Source: Sarcomyxa edulis (lineage: Eukaryota; Basidiomycota; Agaricomycetes; Agaricales; Mycenaceae). Taken from it: DNA of 64,000 nucleotides. Below the pieces are notes generated by a model. It was not told where the DNA came from. It searched no databases and saw only the letters and a program-made list of their open reading frames with translations. Position 1 is the stretch's first letter, and each line of letters begins with the position of its first letter. Below are positions 7,745 to 19,037 of this stretch, one piece after another. Location: the NCBI GenBank assembly GCA_009761415.1, contig QUOL01000005.1, positions 682,001 through 746,000 of the forward strand, written 5' to 3'. A program made the translations under genes and the position numbers.

Positions 7745-10193
7745 TCAAGCATTTCTCAACGTCGGGTCGACCCAATCCAATCCAAGTAGGTCGAACACTT
7801 CCTGCTCGGTTTTGGGATAAAAAGCCTTCGAGTCGTGGCGTCTAGTTCTTCAAGGATGTCAGTAACTTCGTGGCGACTCGATCACGCAGCAGGCTTACAT
7901 CCCCGAACTATCGAATTTCAATCCTCTGTTCATTGCAGCTCGTTTGTGTCGTGTACTGCTTCATGAGACGGAAAGACTCACCTTTTCTCCTTCGCCCACC
8001 TCCTTAGATCCCGCTCAAACATCTTGGAGCCACTCCTGTGCATAGTCAACCCACGACAGATGAGCACTTAGACTCGGGTGACGACAAAGCGCGTACCATC
8101 CAACGACCGCTGTCCAGTACACATCTGGACTTGTGAATATGAGATCTACACGCCGATGAAGGCGTTCGTGTGATGTGTTAGACTCAGTCAGAGGGAGTTT
8201 GAAGACTGTCAGTGCTGTATAGAGTGGGTCTCGAGGGGGTACCCGAACCGCGTCTGGGGTGCCAAAACCTGATCCTCCAGAAGAGATATCTGGAAGTCAA
8301 CCGTAAGCGTGGCGACTTTGGACGATTGAAGAGTGTTTTACGCAGTACGTGTGTTATCAAATCTGCAGAACATGCGTTATGCATCTGAAGCCACTAAAGA
8401 AGATACAAACACACGCACCTCGTTTCTGGAGTCTCGCCACAAGCTTATTGCAGAGTCCTTTGGGATTTTCATGCTCCGGGTGTGTGATGATGATATCGAT
8501 GTCGTTACTGTTTTGTTTACCCCTTCGGTATCTAGTATAGATCAGTCAGGTTCTGAGTATCAAGTCCGTGAACTAAGCAGATAGATACTGACCCGCCAGC
8601 AATGGTACTGATACAACCGCTCTGAACGGAACGTTCTAGCTCGTGCATGATGGTTCGGTGAATATCCTCCACTTCAGTGCGCGGGATTCTGCATAAAACC
8701 GCAGCGAGAGAATACGTGAGGATATAATGAGATAATTAGTAAATGCCCTACGTACGTCTGCATAAACTCATGCCTCAATGCCAACCCGACCTTGATGGAC
8801 ATGTCAGGGGTTGACGACTTGGGTTCCTTGAGCCGTCTACTCTTGGCTTCATGGGTAGAGGTCTCGAGTTCAGCAGCGTTGACTTCGTAGTATGCCTCAA
8901 GGTGTTCTATGGTCCTGCATCCTTTGTCCCAAAGCATTCGGGCAGTGGCAGGACCTATTCCATATACTGTGGTAAATTCGGACAGCGAGCGGTATCGTAA
9001 AGAACTTGATATCGAGTCTGAGCATATATTACCATCAGTGCGCGTATATGCTGGAGGATGAAACGGAACTCGAGTCAGAGGATATATACGTACGGCTCTC
9101 GGTAACTATTCCACTGGAAGTATAATCCTTTATCTACGCAAATGTCAGACCCATTGATGGGATTGCAGAATATCAAGACGTACCTGGGAAAGAAGTTTTG
9201 GTCCTATGAACGGGAGGGTAGCAATTTCTGCAGGATATGAAGTAGATATCACAGTTAGGATGCAAGATGAGCAAGAGAACAAACCGTGCATATTATCACG
9301 ACTGATTGGTTTGGGGTAGGCTGCAAAGGGGGGATTCAGTGGCTCATATCTCTATTGTAGCAGCGTGGCCACCTTTCAGTGTCTACATCTCCAAGTGAGT
9401 TTGACTAATTCGAAGATTATACTACCTGACTCACAGCTATGGCTCGCTCATAAGCAAGTGCATTGGTACTGAGTCCTTCGAGCTCTCTCGAATTATGCAA
9501 TACTTCGATTTGTTTGATGAGTTGTTGGTTCGGACATATCAGGGGTGAGGCTCGAGTGCATGCATAATGAGATGAATACGAAAGAGAGCTTGATGGAGGA
9601 GATACTGTTGGGGTATCTGGTTCTGGTTCGGTGCTGGGAGGCGAGCTTGCTATTGAATTGTTTGAAAAACTTGAATCCGAATCGGAGTCTTGGTCAGGGC
9701 AATTCTTCACCGTCTCGTCGTGCAAATCTCGCAAGGCAGCATACTCTCCACAGGGAAGAGTTTCATTTTTTGCGATAGAATCTATAAGCCATTCAGGGGT
9801 AACTATGGCCTTTTGCTTCTAAGGAGAGCGTGCAATCAGGACGAAGTGGGCACGTCAGATAAGTAATACAGGACTCACTGCTAAATCCCAAGGCATGTGT
9901 CTTTCTAGCCTCCTTCTCATGTGTATATTAGTGAGTACGACGTCTGCTTCACGTACACTTTGGCAAAGCTCGAGCATAAAAGACGCGTTTTCATCGTGTT
10001 TGCTCGGCAAGCTTGCGTGATTTTCGGCCAGAGAAAACAAATGCGAGATCGTCTGCTCTTCCATCTTGGACTGGAGGACGTATACCTTGATAATACTGTC
10101 ATCAGAGTCGACATCCATGGCATCAACATCGTAGCTCGAAGAGGACGATCCAGAGGAAACACGGCGGGCTGAAGATGGTCTTGTCGACGGCAT
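7745..10193 (-). CDS. pol4: DNA polymerase X family, lambda/Pol4-like
   Basis: This many-exon gene encodes a repair polymerase that fills gaps in base-excision repair and non-homologous end joining in the nucleus. The N terminus (from MPSTRPSS) has an acidic patch and a BRCT-like domain (IKVYVLQSKMEEQTISHLF ... VLTNIHMRRRLERHMPWDLA ... TPEWLIDSI). The 8-kDa/fingers part follows (TLPFIGPKLLSQIKDY; VYGIGPATARMLWDKGCRTI; SIKVGLALRHEF). The palm has GGYRRGKQNSNDIDIIITHP with both metal-binding Asp, and the third Asp in RRVDLIFTSPDVYWTAVVGW. The thumb ends KMFERDLRRWAKEK ... ITRRHDSKAFYP ... EVFDLLGLDWVDPTLRNA, stop at 7745-7747. All exon joins keep frame with GT/AG introns, so the gene looks intact. 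It is divergent from the DcpS gene. Confidence 0.9.
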
Positions 10194-10252
10194 GGTTGTG
10201 GACACTGGATAGGAGTCGCGACGAAATCCATGGGCGCTAATTATAGTAGTAA
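10194..10252. promoter_or_regulatory. 59-bp shared divergent promoter
   Basis: Only 59 bp separate the POL4-like ATG (10193, minus) from the DcpS ATG (10253, plus). The start codons must share core promoter DNA, or one transcript must begin inside the other gene. No TATA box is evident. Confidence 0.6.
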
Positions 10253-11568
10253 ATGCAGTCCACCATCGACATATCATCACTCGCTCAATTCTCCTTTGTA
10301 CGTCTCCTCGATGAAGGTCGTGCACTTGCAGTTCTCCCCAGGTATAATTTCACTGAAGGTGTCCTATAGATCCTATAACTCGGTCTGTAACGTTACTCGG
10401 GACGCTTAATTCGGACCAGGCGATAATTCGTGTGGAGAAGACCGCACTTGATGCAGAAAGCTGCACGAACGCGTTATTTGGTGAGAATGGGATGATACAG
10501 AAGGTAGAGATCCTCGAGAGCACCGATATCGTCAGTCTAATCATTTCATCTCATCCTTCCAAGTTTAATGAGATCGTAAACAGTACACATGGATGCTAGG
10601 ATGGTTCGGACAGAAACAATTCTCAGACGTCAAGATCAACATCATATGTCCTGCGACTGATGTGCACATTCGAAAAGTGAATATATCTGCCAACATGTTG
10701 AGCTTCACGCTGACATGGTCGTTAGTACACAAAACAAGAACAGATCCTCGTACGCGAAACACCTGCGATATACGAGCGTATCGTAAAGCCGTACATACTG
10801 GCGTTTCCACCTGCACGAACCCAATGGTGTGTTTCAACTTTCTTGTCTTCGCCGTTTCAACGCTTACCCATTGTAAGGGTCCGAAATATTCTGACAGGCG
10901 TCTCCGAGCAATCAAAAGTCCTCTTCCAGGACCCCTCCTTTGTCCTCCTTCCTGACATGAAATGGGACCTCAAAACCGTCCAAGCGTTGTATCTTGTAGC
11001 GATCGCCAAAGATGAGAAAATCCGATGTTTGAGAGACTTGACAAAGGTTCGTGTATTCCGTGAACCAACGACGGTATGAAATATGACTTTATTTCGTCAG
11101 GACAATCTGCCAATGCTCAAACATATCCGAAGAGAGGCAGAAAAAGTCGCAAATGAGAAGTGGAGTATAGTTCCGGGTGGCTTGAGGATGTGGGTTCACT
11201 ATCAGCCTAGTTATTGTAAGTACTGGGCCCCTCCTTACGTGGTGACGCATCTCATACCCTTCTTCTTCATTGCCATAGATCATTTCCACGTCCACATTGT
11301 CAACGCTAATTCGGGGCCAACAATGGGAATGGCCGTCGGTCAAGCTCATCTATTGGACGACATAATCTCGTTAGTGAGTATGTCTGAACTTCGTTCCTCC
11401 TCGTTCCCACTAACTGCATTAATCATGATGTAGCTTGAGCTTGATCCTGATCCTACACCTCATATGAGGGGTATATTCCAGAAGATGACGCTCACATATG
11501 GGCTCGGAGACCAGCATGGGTTGTTTGTGTCTCTCCGGGATGCCCAGGAAGAGGGTGAGGAATCATAA
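10253..11568 (+). CDS. scavenger mRNA decapping enzyme (DcpS, HIT family)
   Basis: The enzyme hydrolyses residual m7GpppN cap structures left after 3'-to-5' mRNA decay, releasing m7GMP. The N-terminal swapped domain starts MQSTIDISSLAQFSFVRLLDE and continues DPITRSVTLLGTLNSDQAI. The middle has ILVRETPAIYERIVKPYI and WDLKTVQALYLVAIAKDEKI. The C-terminal HIT domain carries MWVHYQPSYYHFHVHIVN, the histidine triad H-F-H-V-H, followed by the family signature GQAHLLDDIISLLELDP. Introns include 53 bp after DE, one splitting W in PARTQW, one in PSY-YHF and one in ISL-LEL; all are GT-AG and in frame. The stop is at 11566-11568. The family is DCS1 in yeast and Nhm1 in fission yeast. The gene appears intact and overlaps the neighbouring regulatory space of POL4. 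Confidence 0.9.
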
Positions 11569-11666
11569 GGATGTTTCCAACTTTCTGCATCAAGATAACA
11601 AGTCCTCGCTCGACACTCGGGAACCCGCCAGTGGATCTGACGAGACATTTACAAATTGTTACAGTC

Positions 11667-13780
11667 CTAAATCGTGTACAAAAACCCAGTCTGGTTCTCC
11701 AATATCTTCTTTCCTTCTCTCGCAAGTTTGTTTTGGCGCGAAAAATGCACCGTGGTTGTAGCAAGAACAGCCAGCATGAAGAGCTGTGCCCCAATAGTAG
11801 CCCAGAGCCCTGGGACGTAATGGGGGAAATCTTGTTCACGGAACACAGTGCTGGCGAGGACACCACCTAGACCTGCGAACATGGCAGTGATTGCCGTGCT
11901 GACAGCGCGTTTGGTATGAGAGGTAACATTGTTGGCGCCCTATAACACAGTCTTCAGTGAGGGATCGACGGGAGATGCAGAGTTCGAGCTCACATAGGCT
12001 AGAATGCTAGGAATGCAACCCGAACTTCCGGCGTTGACGAGGAAAGTACCTAGGGGTCCCAAGATCAGCCACATCACTATTCTCCAAGCGTCGGAAACAT
12101 ACCAAAGTATCTCCAGCCGTTCAGAGGTGCGTATGCCATGACCGCAAGACCTACTATACCGATGCATCCTTGTATGAGAATGAAGATGGCGCGCTTTCGG
12201 GTCTTATCGGCTAGCCAAGCAAAGAATATAGCGGAGACGACCTTCATACATCCTTCGGGATAAGGACTGGAGCAGGTGAAGAACGAGAACGACAATACTC
12301 ACAGCAGGGCCATACGGCGGAGCGCTCTGAGAAGTGATTGTAAGTGGAAACAGACCAGCTGAGAACGGAAATTCCAATCACACACCAGAAGAAGGGCATT
12401 AGCGGTCTTCCACCCCATACCCTGTAATATAGTAGTAATAAAATAAGCCATAGCATACGCTGGCATGCTCGCACACATGAGCATGAGTCCTTTGAATGAG
12501 CAGAATTATTGCTGATCTCCTTGAAGAGACATGAGAGAACATTCGTACCATAACACCAGATGGTCCAATCGCTCAGATGATGCTTGATTATTCTGAAGCT
12601 CATCTTATCGGGGACCGAATCCCCTCTGTCTTCTTGGACACGTCTTAGCACCAGGTGAGTTTGTTCTGGGGTGAGAAACGTGTTCTTGTCCGGAAAATCT
12701 ATAATGAAGAAAAACGCAAGGACTCCGAGGGAAATAGTGTAGGCCCCTTCGATTATCTGTGAATGTTGATTGAGCGTGAGGTAGGCTCGGCGTGATTTGG
12801 TGTACACACGAGGATCCACGACCAGCCAGCTATCTCTCGTTTTCCATCAAGGAGACTCAGCACATATGCCATTATCGGGCTGAACCCGGCTATCGTTATT
12901 GATATCAGATAAAAAGCGGCGAGGCTGTCGATTATTTTGGGAAAGGATATGTTTCAAAAAAGAGAAACCAAGGCGGAAAGCGTGAGCGACGAACCGTTTC
13001 TGGACTTCGTATCGAGTATACCTGGAAAATCTGAATCAAATCAAACAAACCAATGAATGGAAATATCGGCATACCAGGTTGTAACGAGGAAAATCAACGC
13101 AGGAAAGAAGGATGCCTCGAATGCACCAAGTAGCACGCGACATAAAGCAAGTACATGCCAAGTTGGGACAAAGGCCATGGACAGTTCAACGCCACCCCAT
13201 GCGATGACGCAGAAGGAGATCCAGTTTCGGGCACCAAGTTTGCGAACGACGAGGTTACCTGGGAGCTGACTGTGTTCAAATGAATAGTTGAGCATCAGGA
13301 GATTGTGGCAAAGATGGTAGAGATACGAACAAGAGGACGTAAGGGATGAAGTAGATGCACGTTATAATGCTATAACGAGATCCCACACTCAAGTCCTACA
13401 ATCGACCACCAACGTACATCAGTTTTTAGGTGAAGATTTGATTAGGTAAAGACCACAGACCAACGCATCACCCATTCCTGCCGCCCGCACAGCACCAAGG
13501 TTGATCCGATCCACGAGGGCCACAGAGTAGACTAGTGACAAAAGGGGGATCAAGCGCAAGTCCACACGACGCCTGAACAGACATCATCGTTAGCATCGGG
13601 ATGTATACCGGTAGGGTGATTCAAGTGAACATACATCGTCCTCTTCTCCAAAGCAGCCTGATCGCTATCATTGACAGCCTCATAAGTATTTACCGAATCG
13701 AGAGGCAGCTCTTCAATCGGGTCCGAATTCTTTGAATCTGAGCTTTTCTCGCTATATCCGACTGAGAGGGGAAGAGACAT
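11667..13780 (-). CDS. MFS transporter, Dal5/ACS (anion:cation symporter) type
   Basis: This multi-exon gene encodes a roughly 12-helix plasma-membrane permease of the allantoate/vitamin/nicotinate group. The hydrophilic N terminus MSLPLSVGYSEKSS leads to RRVDLRLIPLLSLVYSVAL, with DRINLGAVRAAGM in helix 1. Later blocks are LPGNLVVRKLGARNWISFC, CRVLLGAFEASFFPALIFLV (the G-x-x-E-A-x-x-x-P motif of this family), the long central loop DFPDKNTFLTPEQTHLVLRRV ... HLSDWTIWCYG, and the last helix LWATIGAQLFMLAVLA followed by a short basic tail. The start is the ATG at 13780, and the first intron follows EKRTM. It lies tandem to a second gene of the same design. The substrate cannot be read from sequence, and induction by its substrate is only a guess. 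Confidence 0.85.
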
Positions 13781-15002
13781 GGATTTGGAGGATGAAGCGC
13801 TAAATCTTCACGTCCATGCCAGACACGTCTGCCTTTATATCCTCACTCGGACCATAAGACCCTCTTCGGGGCTTGATTTCAAGATCCTATTTATTACACC
13901 AAAAGTTTGATAAATGACTTTTTCCCAATATTAAATACAGATGGCATCCAAAACGCATACCTTAAAACCCCTCATTGCCTCCGAGCAGGGCAGAACGAAC
14001 TGCTCAGAAGAGCGGAACAAAATTCCATAAGATATGGATAAGGGTCGGTGAATATGGAATCGCGAGTAGATATTGCGACCCTAGAGGGCGTACTGTGAAA
14101 GCAACGGATCAATACGGGCACAGTACTAGGTGATAACTAAACGTACCAAGATTGCTTAGTCTCGTTTACAACAAATCCAGACGGAACCGACGCGCTCGCT
14201 GCTAGGAAAGGAAAGAAGTTAGCCTAGTTCAGACTCCCCTCGTAACAAGTACCTGACAGGTTGAATGAGACACATATATGTAACCGCCAGAGTTACAGAG
14301 TACTTTATGGATGGATTGTGAATCGTGGATCCAGTACTAGGGTTATAGCTGGATTATGGACACGAAAAGAGCTTCGATAATATCATTGCCATGATCGAGT
14401 AAGATTGACGCGTCAAGAGCTCGAATATGACTGGCATAAAAAAGTGCCACTACTGACGGCCAGAATCGGGACGAGCCAGAAGCGATTACTCTGAGTCTCT
14501 GACTGTCACTATATGATGTTTTTGTCATTACCAGAAGATGTAGGGACAATGGCGATAGAAGGGGGTTGTATTTACAAATCACAACGACCATGCGAGTTGA
14601 TTCCAAGGCTGCATCGTCGACACTCATTTATGCCGAATTTCAATGTACACAGTCGCTAAAAGGAGCATACGAGTCAGGGAAGAATTCAGAATATGCCTGG
14701 TTGAAGACATGGAGCTTACTTCGACAACTCAATATGAAATGACGAAAACGAGGCATTTGAGAACGCAGGAGTCAGGAGTGTTCGATACCAATTTATGGGC
14801 TTTCCCGGAGTTGCGGCCCTCGAAGGGTAGCTTTCGTGTGACGGATACTTGGAAGCATGAGGTATCGTTATAGACGAGTGACGGAGGCAGAGAAGGGACA
14901 GAGAAACGCGAGCAATGATCTATAATTACCAGCCAGAAGTAAAGCAAGAAGGAGTACAACGGAAGCCAGGACCGCAAGGATAGTAGACGCCGCCTTTATT
15001 CG
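13781..15002. other. intergenic between the two permease genes
   Basis: This is about 1.2 kb upstream of the first permease gene and downstream of the second. Only short open frames are present, with no domain or repeat recognised. It should contain the promoter of the leftward gene. Confidence 0.45.
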
Positions 15003-17153
15003 TCAAAGAGTATAGAAGAAATTTTGCCGTCCTTCCAAAGGTTGTGCAAGTGTCCCTTGCCGAGCTTGTTTGTTTTTGCGCCAGAAATGAAGGGTCATCA
15101 GAGCTAGAAGAGCAAGCATGAGGAGTTGGCATGCGATAGTAGCCCATATGCCAGGTATGTACTGGGGGGCGTCGGCTTGCCGGAAGACAGTCGTGGCGAA
15201 GATACCACCGATGCCACCGAACATGATAATGATGGCGGTTGAGACAGAACGCTTTGTGTCAGTGACAACGTTGTTTGATGCCTGAATGACGTAGCAGGTG
15301 TCAGTATACAGAAAGAAGATTTCAAAGTGCTCAAGAAACCTACGTAGGCTAAGATGCCGGGTATGCATCCTGCAGACCCTGCATTGCTGAGGAACACACC
15401 TGGGAGAAGGGATGAATCGATTGAGAATGGCCCTGCGGTCTTAAGAGTCAATCGACGCACCAAAGTACCGCCAACCTGGCACTGGTGCATATCCAGTAAT
15501 CACGAGTCCGATTAGAGTGATGATAGCCTGTATGGCTATGAACACGGCTCGTTTACAATATTTATCAGAAATCCAGGCGAAGAACATTATGCTAATCGCC
15601 TGGTGAATAAGGGACAGGGTTAGTATTCGAAGGAGAGAGAAAAACGGGACGGCACGTACAGCGAAGACATAGGGAGGAGCGCTCTGAGAAAGGACTCTGT
15701 ATTAGAAAGATGAGAGTTACTGATGGGTCCAAAAACCTACTAGTAGAAGAGAACCCTTGATATCCCAACCCATACCAGCAAGGATCAACGTGACGAAAAA
15801 TCTGAGAACGATGATGGTGTAGTATTAAGCCTATGACGATCGAAGAAATGGAAAGGAGACTTACGCAATGGCATATGCGGGCATAGTGGCACACATGAAC
15901 ATCATGCCTGAGAGATGCGGTTTTAAAAAGAGATAAACGCTATAAGCTATCTAGCACGTACCGTAGGCCCAAATTTTCCAATCGGACAGGTGCGCCAACA
16001 ATTTTCTGAATGTCATTTGATCAGGAACAGAATCGCCACGGTCATTCTCTACTCGTTCCAAAACCAGTGCAGTTTGTTTGGGATCGAGGAATTTGTTCTT
16101 GTCGGGGAAGTCAGGCACAAAAAAGTAAGTGAGGACACCTAGTCCCATGGTGATAGCACCCTCAACGATCTGTCATGACGAATCGTTGAAAACTGCATGG
16201 TGAAGATGTGCGCCACAAGCCACTTACGAAGATCCAAGACCATCCTGCTATTCCTTGTCTGCCATCGAGGAGGGTGAGTGCGTAGGCAAAGATGGCACTA
16301 AAGCCACCAGCGAGAATGGAGATCAAGTAGAACGCCGCGAGCCTGGACTACGAGTCAGTACGACAGAAGGACACTATCGGGTCATAGGTACGGACCGTTT
16401 TTGAACTTCGTGGCGTATATACCTGAAATTGTTGAACGTGAGTCAGCTGCGGTTTGATTATGCAAACGACACAAGACTCACCAAGACTGAATGATCCACA
16501 CTACAGCTGGGAAAAAGCCAGCTTCCAGGGCCCCGAGAAGGGCACGACAAAGCACTAGGTATCCCCAGCTGGTGACAAATCCCATGGCTACTTGAACAGC
16601 ACCCCACGCAATCACACAAAACGCGAGCAGATTTCGAGGACCAACTTGGCGTAATATCATGTTACTCGGAAGTTGACTGGACCTGGGGTCAGCATCTCGA
16701 ACATCGACGTCGAAGGATTCACGAACAGTAAGATGTATGGCACAAAATATAGGCATGAGACAATGCTATAGCGAGAACCAACGGACAGACCCTGAGTAGC
16801 ATAGGAGTCAATCACTAGCATAATGATAAACGTACTTGGTATGAGGGGCTTACCAAAGCTTTCCCCATTCCGGCGATTCTCGCAACTCCGAGATTTGACC
16901 TGTCGATTAGAGCAAAAGCGTACAGCATGCCAAGTAGCGGAAGCATGCGCCAGTCGATATGACGCCTAAGAAATCAGAGTGTCAGTAGTCGCAGTAAATC
17001 CGGCCTGGAGAACACTCACATTGTCCTGCGCTCGAACGCCAATGCTTCCGCTTCATCGTCGGTCGTTTCCACATCTTTCAGAGAGTGGATCGATATGCTT
17101 CCTTTGATAGCATCCTCATTGCGAGTTTCTACCGTCGAATGGGCAGTGGACAT
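15003..17153 (-). CDS. MFS transporter, Dal5/ACS type, tandem paralogue
   Basis: This is the second Dal5-like permease. Its N terminus MSTAHSTVETRNEDAIKGS is followed by FERRTM, an intron, and RHIDWRMLPLLGMLYAFALI with DRSNLGVARIAGMGKAL in helix 1. It then has LPSNMILRQVGPRNLLAFC, CRALLGALEAGFFPAVVWI, and the loop DFPDKNKFLDPKQTALVLERV ... HLSDWKIWAYG. The C terminus GRQNFFYTL echoes the QTGFLYTI end of the neighbour. The exon layout is the same, with a first intron directly after R-T-M in both genes. The genes are therefore tandem duplicates that have since diverged. All visible exon joins are in frame, so both may be functional. The likely substrates are small organic anions or vitamins, but this is not determined. 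Confidence 0.85.
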
Positions 17154-18048
17154 GTTGAACCGTCAATGTCGAGTTTGCGACGCAAAAAAAAGTACGAGGG
17201 GGCTGACAGATCGACCCTCAACCAACCACAGATCATTTTATAGTCCTCACCCCTGTGCCTTTGGATCCTTTAGGCACCCCGAAAGCCTTGGAAAGCTTGA
17301 ACGTAACCCTCGAAGCGAATAACTTTTCCAAAAGATCGCTGATTCGGAATCGCTCCTTGCGATCGAAGTTTCCGAGTCGACGCGTGTGTACAATAGCAAG
17401 TTGAGGTGCAAAACGTCCGCTCAAAAAGCAGGGGATTTTCCTGACATGATGCCCAGATCTCGTTGGGAACTTTGAAGATCATACTTGGCTGGAGTCAAGA
17501 GGGATCAGAGTCTGTTGGATGTGAGGAAGTAAGAGCAAACATGGGGTGTGGCAAACCTTCTTTACGTACTTACCGCATCCGGTCATGTTGAAGTTCGACT
17601 CGGACAGCGACGGACTCTTTTTTTTTCTGCTCAAGTTTTATGGCGTGCTCGAGGATTCGTTGAGTGTAACATATCTAGCTCAACTCTTGAGCCAGGAAAT
17701 TTTCTTATTTCTCTGGGAGAATTTCATGTGTACTCATATTCTGTTATACACTTTGCACAGAATTTCGCACTTGAACCCCTTAGCACGCCTCACTTCGCGG
17801 ATGTCCTTCGACCCGGCAGGAAGATCATTGTAGGGACCAAGTAGGGACCCTAGTGAGTGTCCATTCAGTGCGCCGCGTGTTCATTGACATCCATTGACCG
17901 GATACTCAAGGCCTCACGGATGACTTTCCTCCGCCAGAAGAAAGACTTCCGACGCGTCTCGCAGTGGATCAATATGACTACAAGCTGCTAGGCAGACATC
18001 ACGACGACGAAGAGTCATACTCTCGATCGATAGCCTTACTTTCTATCG
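17154..18048. other. intergenic, no clear gene
   Basis: This is upstream of the second permease gene. Open frames at 17546-17844 overlap each other in several registers and show no domain. There is a T-rich tract near 17626. Nothing else is recognised. Confidence 0.4.
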
Positions 18049-18354
18049 ATGGCAGAGTCTGAGTCTGACTGGTCGAGTCTGGACTCCCCTGAGGAACTCC
18101 CTCGATCAATAGCTTCTCTAAATGAGCCTGTATTTCACCATGGCTACATACAGCCTACACTCTTTGACTGGGATAGATCTCGCAAAGGCAGCGCTTTTCC
18201 TCGCGTAGCATCTCGAATCCCTAATCAGCGGGATTTTGACCACCGGGATCACCTTGCCCCCGTCAGGATCATGCATCATGGAGCTTGCAACGACCGGTAT
18301 ACGAAATTTTCAGAACGCGTTCACTTGCCTCATATGCCGTTCTCTCTCCGTTGA
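18049..18354 (+). CDS. possible small unknown protein, 101 aa
   Basis: An intronless frame starts MAESESDWSSLDSPEEL, an acidic Ser-rich N terminus that looks like protein rather than chance translation, and ends HMPFSLR. No signal peptide, helix or known motif is seen. It may be a first exon of something larger, or not a gene at all. Nothing in the neighbourhood suggests a role. Confidence 0.25.
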   Translation: MAESESDWSSLDSPEELPRSIASLNEPVFHHGYIQPTLFDWDRSRKGSAFPRVASRIPNQRDFDHRDHLAPVRIMHHGACNDRYTKFSERVHLPHMPFSLR

Positions 18355-19037
18355 TAACCGAAAGACTCTGGCCGGCCTAAACTCCACGCGCTACCCCCTT
18401 GTTTGCCTCACGAATCGCTGAAAGCGACAAAGTAATAAGATTCCTAGTCTCGCTACCGATTCGGAATTGCCTGAGCTCTGGGTTCAAAATTGCTGGAATG
18501 CGATTTCCTTTCAAAGGTACCTCTGTCTGTAACTGTAGCTTCGATGCCCAGATGGTCTAGCCATCTGCAAAGTTCAACAGCCCAACCCTTCTACGCACCT
18601 GCCGGCAATTCTATGCTTTATTGATAAATATCTAATCAGAACGGTCGAAGCTCCTCCTGTCCATGAAATAAGAGTACATTATATGCGCGTGAAAGTAACA
18701 GTGTACAGAATACGCGTGTAGAAAGAAATGACTCAACCAGTAAATATACACACACTCGCTGCCCCTCCCTCCGTCTAATGTATCAGTTGTCAAGTAGAAT
18801 ATGCCTATGCCTATGCCTATGCGTACACCCGCCTTTTGCCTTGAAGTACAACTTGAATAGTTTTTGTTTTGAGTTTTCAATTTCCTTCCCTTTCTTCTTC
18901 TTCCTTCGGATATATAATAGATAGATAGATAGATCGACCATCTGACGTGTTGATTGTCAGTAGAGATGAGGATTTCGAGGGGGTAGGGTAGACACTACCT
19001 GAACGTTGAATGGCGAAAAGGTCAGCCCTCACGTCCA
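18355..19037. other. intergenic with two short microsatellites
   Basis: This contains a tandem ATGCCT repeat at about 18801-18822 and an ATAG tetranucleotide repeat at 18917-18934. It is otherwise the 3' flank of the NMN adenylyltransferase gene. Confidence 0.6.

Noticed and set aside
7745..7830. Suspected frameshift in the last exon of the POL4-like gene
   Set aside because: Rereading the T5 run and using the acceptor just before AACTAGACG restores ITRRHDSKAFYP and the conserved C terminus, so no frameshift is needed.
10565..10955. Open frames on both strands over the DcpS gene (116 and 120 codons)
   Set aside because: The spliced DcpS model explains this region with HIT-family conservation; the long frames run through introns or are antisense.
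18632..18880. Minus-strand 82-codon frame with an Ile-Gly-Ile-Gly run
   Set aside because: The run is the translation of the ATGCCT microsatellite; the rest has no domain.
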